DNA of 7,954 bases from Endozoicomonadaceae bacterium (lineage in GTDB: Bacteria; Pseudomonadota; Gammaproteobacteria; Pseudomonadales; Endozoicomonadaceae): NCBI GenBank assembly GCA_023146365.1, contig JAGLCE010000131.1, positions 1 through 7,954 on the forward strand, read 5' to 3'. Below are positions 1 through 6,103 of the stretch, piece after piece (the stretch's first letter is position 1; every line of letters begins with the position of its first letter). Below the pieces are notes generated by a model that was not told where the DNA came from, ran no database searches, and worked only from the letters and a program-made list of their open reading frames with translations. Position numbers and translations under genes: made by a program.

Positions 1-20
1 AACAACAACAACAACAACAA
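1..20. repeat. (AAC)n trinucleotide microsatellite
   Basis: Six perfect AAC units followed by AA open the window. The run may extend leftwards beyond it. It lies outside any recognised gene, so slippage here would not change a protein in this window. Confidence 0.85.
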
Positions 21-222
21 ATTTGCACTAACTTTATTAATTAGTCAATAACATTTATCTCTATTAGAGAATCTCTGATCGAATCCCCACAATTTAATAA
101 AACAGAATAACTTTGAGCAAGCTGGTTATTCATCATAAAACAGCAATGTTTTGTTTATTATCCTTATGGACAATTCATCTGGAAACATTTTCATATTTAA
201 TTCGAGCGAGTTGAACATCAAC

Positions 223-253
223 ACCTGCTGTTATAAAGAATCAACCAGCAGGT
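223..253. repeat. Inverted repeat, 8-bp arms
   Basis: ACCTGCTG at 223-230 is the exact reverse complement of CAGCAGGT at 246-253, separated by 15 bases. It could form a small hairpin. No T-run follows on either strand, so a terminator role is not supported. It may be chance. Confidence 0.35.
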
Positions 254-420
254 ACGATATCAACGGGATATTTTTATCGGCGATAATAAACAGTATCACA
301 CAATCACGCGTACGGCGAAAAGCCTTTATCTTTTAAACCCACTCAACTTAAAATCAACTTAAAACTTGGGACAGGCATTAAATCTGTCGCATCGCCTAAT
401 TAAAAACAATGATGGGCTTA

Positions 421-801
421 TTACGTTATTTCCTCTGGAAGGCGGTAGCTCGTACTTCGACCCCCACCAGGATTTTGAACAAACACTCCACGAGCCTTCA
501 ACTCTTAAATATCACGTAACGCTGTATCTGATGAGTACTTGGCCAGTTTGGCATATTTTGAAGTGTTCATGTGACCTTGGAAATCATCCTCAAGCATTCG
601 ATTGATAATTAAACGTTGCCGTTCATTAACAGGTTGGTGGTTGATCTTCTCCCAAAGTTTGGCTTTAAACAAAACAGATTGCAACGTCTCTTCGGCGTTA
701 GAAATTGAACGTCCAAGGCAACCTAAAAACCACTGAATCCATCCGGTAATATCTGGTTCGCTTCTCTGTTGACGTTCAAGTTGATCATAATAATCCTTAC
801 G
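421..801 (-). pseudogene. Fic-family protein, C-terminal remnant
   Basis: Read leftwards from about 801, the frame gives DYYDQLERQQRS, then ITGWIQWFLGCLGRSI, AEETLQSVLFKAKLWEKI, NERQRLIINRML, SKYAKLAKYSSDTALRDI, a TAA at 507-505, and in the same frame ELKARGVFVQNPGGGRSTSY to a final TAA at 421. This matches the C-terminal half of Fic/DOC-domain proteins, including the helical segment after the catalytic core and the DNA-binding-like winged helix with its GGGRSTSYRL end. The HPFxDGNGR AMP-transfer motif would lie upstream and is absent. The TAA replaces a residue such as Q (CAA) in DI-Q-EL. With no start and no catalytic core, the fragment is dead. Its upstream edge abuts the tRNA 3' end, suggesting it arrived, or was cut, at that site. 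Confidence 0.8.
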
Positions 802-802
802 A

Positions 803-890
803 TGGCGGTGAGAGAGGGATTCGAACCCTCGATACGTTGCCGCATACACGCTTTCCAGGCGTGCTCCTTCAGCCACTCGGACACCTCACC
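803..890 (-). tRNA. tRNA-Ser (anticodon GGA)
   Basis: On the minus strand the gene runs from GGTGAGG at 890 to an encoded CCA at 805-803. The acceptor stem GGTGAGG/TCTCACC has one G-T pair and discriminator G. The anticodon stem is CACGC/GCGTG with loop CTGGAAA, giving anticodon GGA, which reads UCC/UCU serine codons. A long variable arm (TATGCGGCAACGTATC) marks it as class II, and the T arm is GAGGG-TTCGAAT-CCCTC. All arms pair, so the gene looks functional. Its 3' end is directly followed by Fic remnant sequence, the usual place for integrase-mediated insertion. Confidence 0.97.
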
Positions 891-912
891 AGCTAACAAT
901 TTTCCGCTCTGG

Positions 913-918
913 ACTATA
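913..918 (-). promoter_or_regulatory. Possible -10 box for tRNA-Ser
   Basis: TATAGT on the minus strand sits 22 bases upstream of the mature tRNA 5' end, a normal distance. No good -35 lies 16-18 bases further up; the nearest TTG-containing hexamer is too close. Weak support. Confidence 0.3.
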
Positions 919-1040
919 CCCCAAAAGCGAGGCGCAATATATAACATAAAAACCATGAACACAACATAAATCCGATGTAGAAACAGAGAGACCTCAGCAA
1001 TAACTCAACAAAGCCGATCCTATTCTGGTAAAATATCGAA

Positions 1041-1154
1041 ATGCAAACATTCTTCACAACACAGCCCAAGCTTTTCGTCTCAGCCACTGACCTAAGTCAT
1101 CCAATTCTTCATAGTCTTGATGTCGCTGGTTATGATGAGGTCTCACAGAGTTAA
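1041..1154 (+). CDS. Small hypothetical ORF, possibly a decayed gene start
   Basis: An ATG opens a 37-residue frame beginning MQTFFTTQPKLFVSATDLSH and ending YDEVSQS. The sequence looks protein-like, but there is no clear ribosome binding site. Just after the stop, another plus frame reads FFDHSVAPLFPEEYKIIFDK (about 1174-1233), and the manC frame then stays open through VAAQQFLLDVSHPGS before the manC start. Three protein-like stretches in three successive frames could be the frameshifted remains of a gene that once preceded manC. I do not recognise the family. They could equally be chance open frames. Confidence 0.2.
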   Translation: MQTFFTTQPKLFVSATDLSHPILHSLDVAGYDEVSQS

Positions 1155-1189
1155 AAACAGTAAAAAAACACGCTTCTTTGATCATAGTG

Positions 1190-1218
1190 TTGCCCCTCTC
1201 TTCCCCGAAGAGTATAAA
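1190..1218 (+). promoter_or_regulatory. Candidate sigma70 promoter of the manC-fcl-gmd operon
   Basis: TTGCCC (1190-1195) and TATAAA (1213-1218) are separated by exactly 17 bases. They match four of six and five of six consensus bases. Transcription would start near 1225, giving a leader of about 60 bases before the manC start at 1286. This agrees with the late start chosen for manC and argues against initiation at the upstream TTG at 1178. Confidence 0.45.
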
Positions 1219-1275
1219 ATCATCTTTGATAAACTGTGTGGCAGCTCAGCAATTTTTATTAGATGTGTCGCATCC

Positions 1276-1281
1276 AGGGAG
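1276..1281 (+). promoter_or_regulatory. Ribosome binding site that sets the manC start
   Basis: AGGGAG lies 4 bases before GTG 1286 and 7 bases before TTG 1289. It is the only good Shine-Dalgarno sequence near the conserved N-terminus, so one of these two rare start codons is used. Confidence 0.55.
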
Positions 1282-1285
1282 TACT

Positions 1286-2698
1286 GTGTTGATAGTACCT
1301 GTCGTTTTATCAGGCGGTGTTGGTTCACGGCTTTGGCCATTGTCTCGTGAGGCTCATCCGAAACCGTTTATCAAGCTTGATGATGGCCAGAGTTTACTAC
1401 AAAAGACCTACCAACGGGTTGCCTCGGTATCCAATGCTAACGAGGTTATTACGGTCACGAATCGTGAACTTTTTTTTTACACGAAAGACGAATTTGAAGC
1501 CACTGAAAACCGTGCGGCGCAAAACACATTTTTATTGGAACCGGTTGGACGCAATTCAGCGATGGCCATTGCAGTAGCAGCACAATACGCCCTAGCCCAG
1601 CATGGCTCCGACTGCACCCTGCTGATCATGCCAGCCGACCATTTAATTGATGACGTAGTAGCATTCAGCCATGCGGTAAGGCGTGCAGAAGCACTCGCTT
1701 CACAAGGCAAACTGGTAACCTTTGGTATCAAGCCGACCTCTCCGAAAACAGGATTTGGTTATATTGAGGCTGATGGACATGAAGTGCGACGATTTGTAGA
1801 AAAACCCGATCGTCAAACGGCAGAAGAGTATTTGGCCAGCGGAAAATTCTTTTGGAACTCAGGCATTTTTTGCATGCGTGCGGGGAGCTTTTTAACTGAG
1901 CTCTCTCTTTTCGCCCCTGATATAGCTGATCAGGCTTTCAAATGCGTCTCGGGTGCAAAGCGATCTTCAGGGGAAGGTTGGCAACAATATGAGATGCAGC
2001 AAGCTGACTTTGAGCAGATTCGCAGCGTTTCCGTGGATTACGCCGTTTTTGAAAAATCTCAACATGTTGCGGTGGTACCTTGCGAGTTAGGCTGGTCTGA
2101 TATCGGTTCATGGACTGAATATGGCGCTCTACACCCCTCCGATCAGCATCACAATAACGTTACCGGTAACGTTATGCTTAAACAAACTAACAACTGCATT
2201 GTGCAGGGGGGCGACAGATTAATTGCAACTCTCGGCATCAGCGATTTGATCATTGCGGATACGTCTGATGCTCTACTGGTTGCTCACAAAAATTGCACGC
2301 AGGATGTTCGCACGATTGTCGATGAACTAAAATCCCGCAACGATCCAAGCTATAAATCGTTTTCGACCGTGCATCGCCCCTGGGGAACCTATACGGTTTT
2401 GCAGGAAGGGCCGAGGTTCAAGCTAAAACGTATTGAAGTAAAATCTGGCGGACGCCTGAGTTTGCAATCTCACAAACATCGAAGTGAGCATTGGATTGTT
2501 GTCAGCGGAAACGCGCTTGTCACCAATGCTGATGAGCTGATTGAACTTAGCCCCAACCAATCAACGTATATCCCCTTAGGCAATAAGCACCGTCTTGAAA
2601 ATCCTGGATTCAATCGACTTATTTTAATAGAAGTTCAGTGTGGTGATTACCTCGGCGAGGATGATATCATACGATACGAGGATGCTTATGGCAGATAA
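1286..2698 (+). CDS. manC: Mannose-1-phosphate guanylyltransferase / mannose-6-phosphate isomerase (ManC-type)
   Basis: This cytosolic enzyme makes GDP-mannose from mannose-1-phosphate and GTP; its C-terminal cupin can also interconvert fructose-6-phosphate and mannose-6-phosphate. From GTG 1286 it has 470 residues, the usual ManC length. The N-terminal nucleotidyltransferase shows the signature LSGGVGSRLWPLSR at residues 8-21 followed by HPKPF, and the FVEKP motif near 170. The C-terminal type II phosphomannose isomerase domain starts near RPWGTY and carries the metal-binding motif Q394-SHKHRSEHW, with Q394, H396, E401 and H402 as likely ligands or active-site residues. The frame is open back to a TTG at 1178, but conserved homology begins at IVPVVLSGG and the ribosome binding site points to GTG 1286 or TTG 1289. 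It supplies the substrate for Gmd, encoded two genes downstream. No disruptions are seen. Confidence 0.93.
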   Translation: MLIVPVVLSGGVGSRLWPLSREAHPKPFIKLDDGQSLLQKTYQRVASVSNANEVITVTNRELFFYTKDEFEATENRAAQNTFLLEPVGRNSAMAIAVAAQYALAQHGSDCTLLIMPADHLIDDVVAFSHAVRRAEALASQGKLVTFGIKPTSPKTGFGYIEADGHEVRRFVEKPDRQTAEEYLASGKFFWNSGIFCMRAGSFLTELSLFAPDIADQAFKCVSGAKRSSGEGWQQYEMQQADFEQIRSVSVDYAVFEKSQHVAVVPCELGWSDIGSWTEYGALHPSDQHHNNVTGNVMLKQTNNCIVQGGDRLIATLGISDLIIADTSDALLVAHKNCTQDVRTIVDELKSRNDPSYKSFSTVHRPWGTYTVLQEGPRFKLKRIEVKSGGRLSLQSHKHRSEHWIVVSGNALVTNADELIELSPNQSTYIPLGNKHRLENPGFNRLILIEVQCGDYLGEDDIIRYEDAYGR

Positions 2699-3632
2699 GT
2701 TTGACTTCACTGATAAAACAGTGTGGGTGCCTGGGGCGAATGGAATGGTTGGCTCGGCAATCACTCGTCGACTATCCAACGAGGGCATTCAGACCATTAC
2801 AACGACACGTAATGATCTCGACCTTCTCAATTCATCACACGTTGAAGCATTTTATCATAAAACAAAACCCGATGTGGTGATACTAGCTGCGGCAAAGGTC
2901 GGTGGAATACATGCCAATACCGAATACCCCGCTGACTTTATTTCAGAGAATTTACAAATCCAGCAAAACGTGATCACCGGTGCTTATCGTGCATCGGTGA
3001 AAAAACTACTGTTTTTAGGCTCAAGCTGTATCTACCCAAAGAGCTGTCCTCAGCCGATTAAAGAAGATTATCTACTCACTGGCCCATTAGAAACAACCAA
3101 TGAATGGTATGCCATTGCAAAAATTGCTGGACTTAAACTTTGTCAAGCTTATAGAAAACAATATGGTTGTGATTTTATATCTGCAATGCCAACCAATCTA
3201 TACGGACCAAACGATAATTTTCACCCTGAAAACAGTCATGTTCCCGCAGCACTGCTGCAACGTTTTCATAAAGCAAAAGTCAATAATGACGAACAAGTGA
3301 TTATTTGGGGTAGTGGTAAGCCTTTCCGTGAATTCCTGCATGTCGATGACTTGGCTGACGCTTGTATCTTTTTACTAAAGCATTATTCAGAGGAGTCACC
3401 GATCAATATAGGAACAGGTAGCGATGTTAGCATTGCTGATTTTGCAACGTTAATTCAAAGAACCATTGGATTTAATGGTAATATTGAATTTGATCTCAGT
3501 CGTCCTGACGGAATGCCAAGAAAAAGGCTCGATGTTTCGAAACTAACAACGCTTGGATGGAAAAATAAAATCATCCTCAACGATGGTTTAAAGCAATATT
3601 ACCAATGGTATCTGGACAATAATAATGGCTGA
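2688..3632 (+). CDS. fcl: GDP-L-fucose synthase (GDP-4-keto-6-deoxymannose 3,5-epimerase/4-reductase)
   Basis: Fcl (WcaG) converts GDP-4-keto-6-deoxy-D-mannose to GDP-L-fucose by a double epimerisation and NADPH reduction in the cytosol. The product is 314 residues, normal for the family. It is an extended short-chain dehydrogenase with the nucleotide-binding motif G16-ANG19-MVG22, the catalytic S112-S113-C114, the pair Y141-AIA-K145, and H184 in NSHV, matching the Ser/Cys/Tyr/Lys/His set known in the E. coli enzyme. ATG 2688 is chosen because GAGG at 2678-2681 lies 6 bases upstream; ATG 2682 would give two more residues. The frame overlaps the end of manC by 11 bases, implying translational coupling. 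Fcl normally works after Gmd, yet here it is encoded before it. The gene looks intact. Confidence 0.94.
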   Translation: MADKFDFTDKTVWVPGANGMVGSAITRRLSNEGIQTITTTRNDLDLLNSSHVEAFYHKTKPDVVILAAAKVGGIHANTEYPADFISENLQIQQNVITGAYRASVKKLLFLGSSCIYPKSCPQPIKEDYLLTGPLETTNEWYAIAKIAGLKLCQAYRKQYGCDFISAMPTNLYGPNDNFHPENSHVPAALLQRFHKAKVNNDEQVIIWGSGKPFREFLHVDDLADACIFLLKHYSEESPINIGTGSDVSIADFATLIQRTIGFNGNIEFDLSRPDGMPRKRLDVSKLTTLGWKNKIILNDGLKQYYQWYLDNNNG

Positions 3633-4674
3633 CAATAAAACTGCATTAATCACAGGGGTTACTGGGCAAGATGGCGCCTATTTAGTGGAACTACTGCTCA
3701 AAAAAGGCTATGTTGTTCACGGTATAAAAAGATGCTCTTCATCAATTAATACACAGCGGATCGATCATCTCTATGAAGATAGTCATACTCAGGAAAATAA
3801 GTTTTTCCTGCATTATGGCGATGTGACCGACGCTACTAATCTCATCCGTTTACTTCAGAAAACTCAGCCCGATGAAATCTATAATCTGGCGGCGCAAAGC
3901 CATGTTCAAGTGAGTTTTGACACCCCCGAATATACAGCAAATTCCGACGCATTAGGCACACTGCGCTTACTGGAAGCGATAAGAATTCTTGAACTGGAAA
4001 AACGCTGTAAATTTTATCAAGCTTCGACATCAGAACTCTATGGCAAGGTACAAGAGACACCTCAGTGCGAAACCACACCCTTTTACCCTAGAAGCCCCTA
4101 CGCAGTGGCCAAGCTTTACGCCTTTTGGATTGTGAAAAACTACCGAGAGGCTTATGGCATGTTTGCCAGTAACGGCATTCTATTTAACCACGAAAGTCCT
4201 GTTAGAGGAGAGACTTTCGTTACGCGTAAAATCACCAGGTCGGTCGCTAAAATAAAGCATAACATGGAAGATTGTCTTTATATTGGCAATTTAAATGCAA
4301 AGCGAGACTGGGGACATGCCAAAGACTATGTTGATGGCATGTGGCGTATTTTGCAGCACCAGGAAGCCGATGACTTTGTCCTAGCAACCGGCGAAACTCA
4401 TTCGGTTCGTGAATTTATTGAACTCTCTTTTGCTGAGGTCGGGATCGCCATCCAATGGCAGGGAGAAGGCACCCATGAGAGTGGAATTGATAGCGAAACA
4501 GGCAAAACGCTGGTGAAGGTCGATCCTCGCTATTTCCGACCAACCGAAGTTGATTTACTATTAGGAGATAGCTCAAAAGCCAATCAGTTACTAGACTGGA
4601 AACATAAAACGTCATTCAACGATTTAGTAAAACAGATGGTAAAAGCCGATATTGATCTGTTAAATATAAAATAA
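3625..4674 (+). CDS. gmd: GDP-mannose 4,6-dehydratase
   Basis: Gmd removes water from GDP-D-mannose to give GDP-4-keto-6-deoxy-D-mannose, the committed step to GDP-L-fucose (and to GDP-rhamnose or GDP-perosamine in other bacteria). The 349-residue product shows the NADP-binding GVTGQDG at residues 11-17, R36 followed by CSSSINTQRI for cofactor phosphate binding, the catalytic T135 and E137 in ASTSELYG, the Y159/K163 pair in RSPYAVAK, and the substrate-binding NHESPVRGETFVTRKI. All key residues are present. The ATG overlaps the last 8 bases of fcl. Its own ribosome binding site is weak (TGGA about 8 bases upstream), so coupling to fcl translation is likely. No terminator is visible after it, so the operon may once have continued rightwards. 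Confidence 0.95.
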   Translation: MADNKTALITGVTGQDGAYLVELLLKKGYVVHGIKRCSSSINTQRIDHLYEDSHTQENKFFLHYGDVTDATNLIRLLQKTQPDEIYNLAAQSHVQVSFDTPEYTANSDALGTLRLLEAIRILELEKRCKFYQASTSELYGKVQETPQCETTPFYPRSPYAVAKLYAFWIVKNYREAYGMFASNGILFNHESPVRGETFVTRKITRSVAKIKHNMEDCLYIGNLNAKRDWGHAKDYVDGMWRILQHQEADDFVLATGETHSVREFIELSFAEVGIAIQWQGEGTHESGIDSETGKTLVKVDPRYFRPTEVDLLLGDSSKANQLLDWKHKTSFNDLVKQMVKADIDLLNIK

Positions 4675-4698
4675 TTGAAAACAGTGATGGAGAACTCT

Positions 4699-4818
4699 AT
4701 GTTAGCAATCAAGTCTTTGAAGAGAAGATTTCAAACAATAGATCTCGTGAATGATTCATCGCTAGAGAGCAAACTGAACCCTATTACGAACTGTAATATT
4801 GATATAATCAGTTTGTAG
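4699..4818 (+). CDS. Short ORF after gmd, possible truncated operon gene
   Basis: The frame gives 39 residues starting MLAIKSLKRRFQTIDLVNDS. GGAG at 4689-4692 is 6 bases before the ATG, a better ribosome binding site than that of gmd, and the gap from gmd is 24 bases on the same strand. This is what the N-terminus of the next operon gene would look like. The frame stops at 4816-4818, where sequence in the IS-debris region begins. I do not recognise a family from so short a piece. It may be the stump of a sugar-processing gene or glycosyltransferase cut by an IS, or a genuine small protein. Confidence 0.3.
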   Translation: MLAIKSLKRRFQTIDLVNDSSLESKLNPITNCNIDIISL

Positions 4819-4944
4819 GTAACCGCTGACGGCAAGCGTGGTACGCCCCAGTGGTGTTCAGACTTGGCTGTCGACTCATCCAGAAATAAAATAGTGCCAT
4901 CGGATTCATCAGCCTGTTGTAAAGACCGTCGACCTTGCTCATTA
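4819..4944. other. Unassigned debris next to IS fragments
   Basis: On the minus strand a frame reads GRRSLQQADESDGTILFLDE followed by STAKSEHHWG. The run of acidic residues after a hydrophobic strand (ILFLDES) is reminiscent of the second catalytic strand of a DDE transposase such as IS630. The continuation does not match clearly, however, and a neighbouring frame (GRTTLAVSGY) looks equally protein-like, so a frameshifted remnant is possible. No family is assigned. Confidence 0.25.
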
Positions 4945-5097
4945 CTACCCCAACGCCGCGTTAAATGCTTTATTTTGAATGGTTTCGATGGTGCCTTCAT
5001 CGATAAAGTCCATGGTTTTATAGACCGAGTTTAAATTTAAACTTATGCCAAAGTCGCGCTCCAGTAATTGCACGGTAGCGCGTTTGCTTGCAGGCTG
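4945..5097 (-). mobile_element. IS1634-like transposase fragment
   Basis: The minus strand reads QPASKRATVQLLERDFGISL, then NLNSVYKTMDFIDEGTIETI and QNKAFNAALG, to a TAG at 4947-4945. The pattern SK..tv..Le..fgi.l.l.svY.tmD.idE..i..iq..af resembles the N-terminal part of IS1634/IS4-group transposases, just before their first catalytic aspartate (FYDVTTLYFES), which is missing. Both edges are abrupt: the right edge joins an IS30-family piece on the opposite strand within a few bases, and the left edge stops in frame. No terminal inverted repeats were found. The family call rests on recollection of conserved residues. Confidence 0.55.
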
Positions 5098-5099
5098 AG

Positions 5100-5274
5100 C
5101 ATCTCCACACGATTACGTTTGATAATGGAACAGAGTATGCTTACCACGCCAAGATACAGGCAGCACTGGGTTCAGATAACTATTTCGCACACCCTTATCA
5201 TTCGTGGGAGCGTGGATTGAATGAAAATCATAATGGCTTGATACGCCAATACCTTCCGAAAGGAATGGAAACAC
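5100..5274 (+). mobile_element. IS30-family transposase fragment
   Basis: The plus strand encodes HLHTITFDNGTEYAYHAKIQ, AALGSDNYFAHPYHSWERG and LNENHNGLIRQYLPKGME. This is the catalytic C-terminal part of an IS30 transposase and contains the second Asp (TFDNG) and the Glu (RGLNENHNG) of the DDE triad. The N-terminal helix-turn-helix, the first Asp, the end of the protein and both terminal repeats are missing. It is wedged between the IS1634-like fragment and the hsdR start, both on the other strand. It is inactive as it stands. Confidence 0.85.
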
Positions 5275-5451
5275 GATATCGGCAGATTTAACGGCCTTGC
5301 GGATACCAAGTTGGCCACGCACAATCACCTTACCGTCACGCAGTTTAACTTCCTAGCGTACTTGGGTCATATCATCCCAACCTGCAGACGTTATGGCAGG
5401 AAGAATAAACTTCGTTATTATATCGGTTTCTGTTAGCTTGCGTTTATCCAT
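5272..5451 (-). pseudogene. hsdR: Type I restriction enzyme R subunit, N-terminal fragment
   Basis: From ATG 5451 the minus strand reads MDKRKLTETDIITKFILPAI, TSAGWDDMTQVR, then TAG at 5355-5353, and in the same frame EVKLRDGKVIVRGQLGIRKA VKSADIV. This is the start of HsdR, the motor and nuclease subunit of type I restriction systems; the N-terminal nuclease domain begins with the pattern E-T-ki..-i.pAl..aGWd. The TAG stands where Gln (CAG) is expected. AAAGG about 9 bases before the ATG is a suitable ribosome binding site, so the true gene start is preserved. Homology ends near 5272 at the IS30 fragment. The nuclease and helicase motifs lie beyond the break. Confidence 0.8.
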
Positions 5452-5523
5452 GGTCTACACCTTTACAGCATCTATACGATTACATGGCAGAGTATTTCAA
5501 TCTGTCATCGAGAGTTTTGTCAC

Positions 5524-5881
5524 TATATCACAGCTTCTTTCGAGTACCGTTTCATCGCCCGGCAGCATGAATTAAAGCAAGCCATCAAAATCTACACTGG
5601 ATCAAAAGGTAAAGGTAAGCCAACACCTGATACCCATGAAGCCTTTGCATAAGGCAATATCATAACAGAGCCATTGAAACCGATCAGGTGATTGAAGAGT
5701 TGACTAAAATGGTCAAAGAGATGGCCAAGGATGAAGCACTCGCCGGAAGTTCAGGATTAAACAGCGATGAAATAGCCTTTTATCGAGCGTTAATCCAAAA
5801 TGAATCTGCCGTTAAAGAGCTAGGCGATAACAATCTCCGAGAACTCGCCAAGTATGTGACCTTTATCTTCGGTTTTGTCTA
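5524..5881 (+). pseudogene. hsdR: Type I restriction enzyme R subunit, middle and C-terminal fragments
   Basis: Two pieces lie in different plus frames. The first reads FEYRFIARQHELKQAIKIYT and GSKGKGKPTPDTHEAFA, ending at a TAA at 5650-5652, and resembles the region after the helicase domains of HsdR. The second starts at about 5652 with RQYHNRAIETDQVIEELTKM and continues through LNSDEIAFYRALIQNESAVK and ELGDNNLRELAKYVT, the conserved HsdR C-terminal helical region. It then runs into unrelated residues and stops at 5881. About a hundred residues that normally separate the two pieces are missing, so a deletion and frame change occurred near 5650. It points the opposite way to the hsdR start at 5451. 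No hsdM or hsdS is seen. Confidence 0.75.
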
Positions 5882-5901
5882 ATCAAATATAGGGTCTCCT
5901 T

Positions 5902-5940
5902 TATTTCTGTTTCTGACTTCCTGTATTTCTGATATTTCTG
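5902..5940. repeat. Three copies of TATTTCTG
   Basis: TATTTCTG occurs at 5902-5909, 5924-5931 and 5933-5940, with further TTTCTG at 5910-5915. It is a pyrimidine-rich, slippage-prone tract directly before the palindrome. No function is assigned. Confidence 0.5.
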
Positions 5941-5947
5941 AAGTATG

Positions 5948-5973
5948 CATTCCCACGCGGGAGCGTGGGAATG
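5948..5973. repeat. Perfect palindrome with GGGA loop (REP-like element)
   Basis: CATTCCCACGC (5948-5958) and GCGTGGGAATG (5963-5973) are exact reverse complements around the four-base loop GGGA, which fits the GNRA tetraloop pattern. The motif belongs to a short palindromic repeat (GCATTCCCACGC..GCGTGGGAA) that I recall as recurring many times in genomes of several gammaproteobacteria and cyanobacteria, so a REP-like or non-autonomous element is likely. No T-run follows on either strand, so it is not a standard terminator. Confidence 0.75.
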
Positions 5974-6103
5974 AGAATAACACGATTATCAACTTTATCA
6001 GGATCTATCCCAAAGGCAGAAAAGGGCGACAAGCCGTGCACATTACTTGACAATCCTAGGTGCATCTCAATGCGTGGAGCCAGATGGCCATAATTAAGTC
6101 TTA
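5974..6103. other. Spacer between palindrome and protease gene
   Basis: No gene is recognised. In the plus direction short open stretches (GRKGRQAVHIT; VHLNAWSQMAIIKSYQKALN) look faintly protein-like but are interrupted by stops and have no start. The second runs into the antisense end of the protease gene. No terminator hairpin with a T-run is visible for the leftward gene. Confidence 0.4.

Larger units (their letters stand above)
1..420. other. AT-rich non-coding stretch
   Basis: No convincing gene is seen on either strand. The one open frame of note (151-336, plus, TTG start) has no ribosome binding site and a composition typical of random AT-rich DNA. The stretch starts with an (AAC)n run and contains a hairpin-capable inverted repeat at 223-253. 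It lies downstream of the Fic remnant, which is transcribed leftwards. Confidence 0.6.

Noticed and set aside
723..969. Open frames on both strands across 723-969
   Set aside because: They read through the tRNA-Ser gene; residues such as VREGFEPSI and GSNPSL are the familiar false translations of a tRNA T arm.
1178..1285. Longer manC with a TTG start at 1178
   Set aside because: The extra 36 residues have no family counterpart, no ribosome binding site is present, and the best promoter would start transcription downstream of 1178.
2640..2687. Earlier fcl start at 2640
   Set aside because: It would add 16 residues absent from the family and overlap manC by 59 bases; the GAGG before ATG 2688 fits better.
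5948..5973. Palindrome as a rho-independent terminator
   Set aside because: Neither strand has a T-run after the stem.
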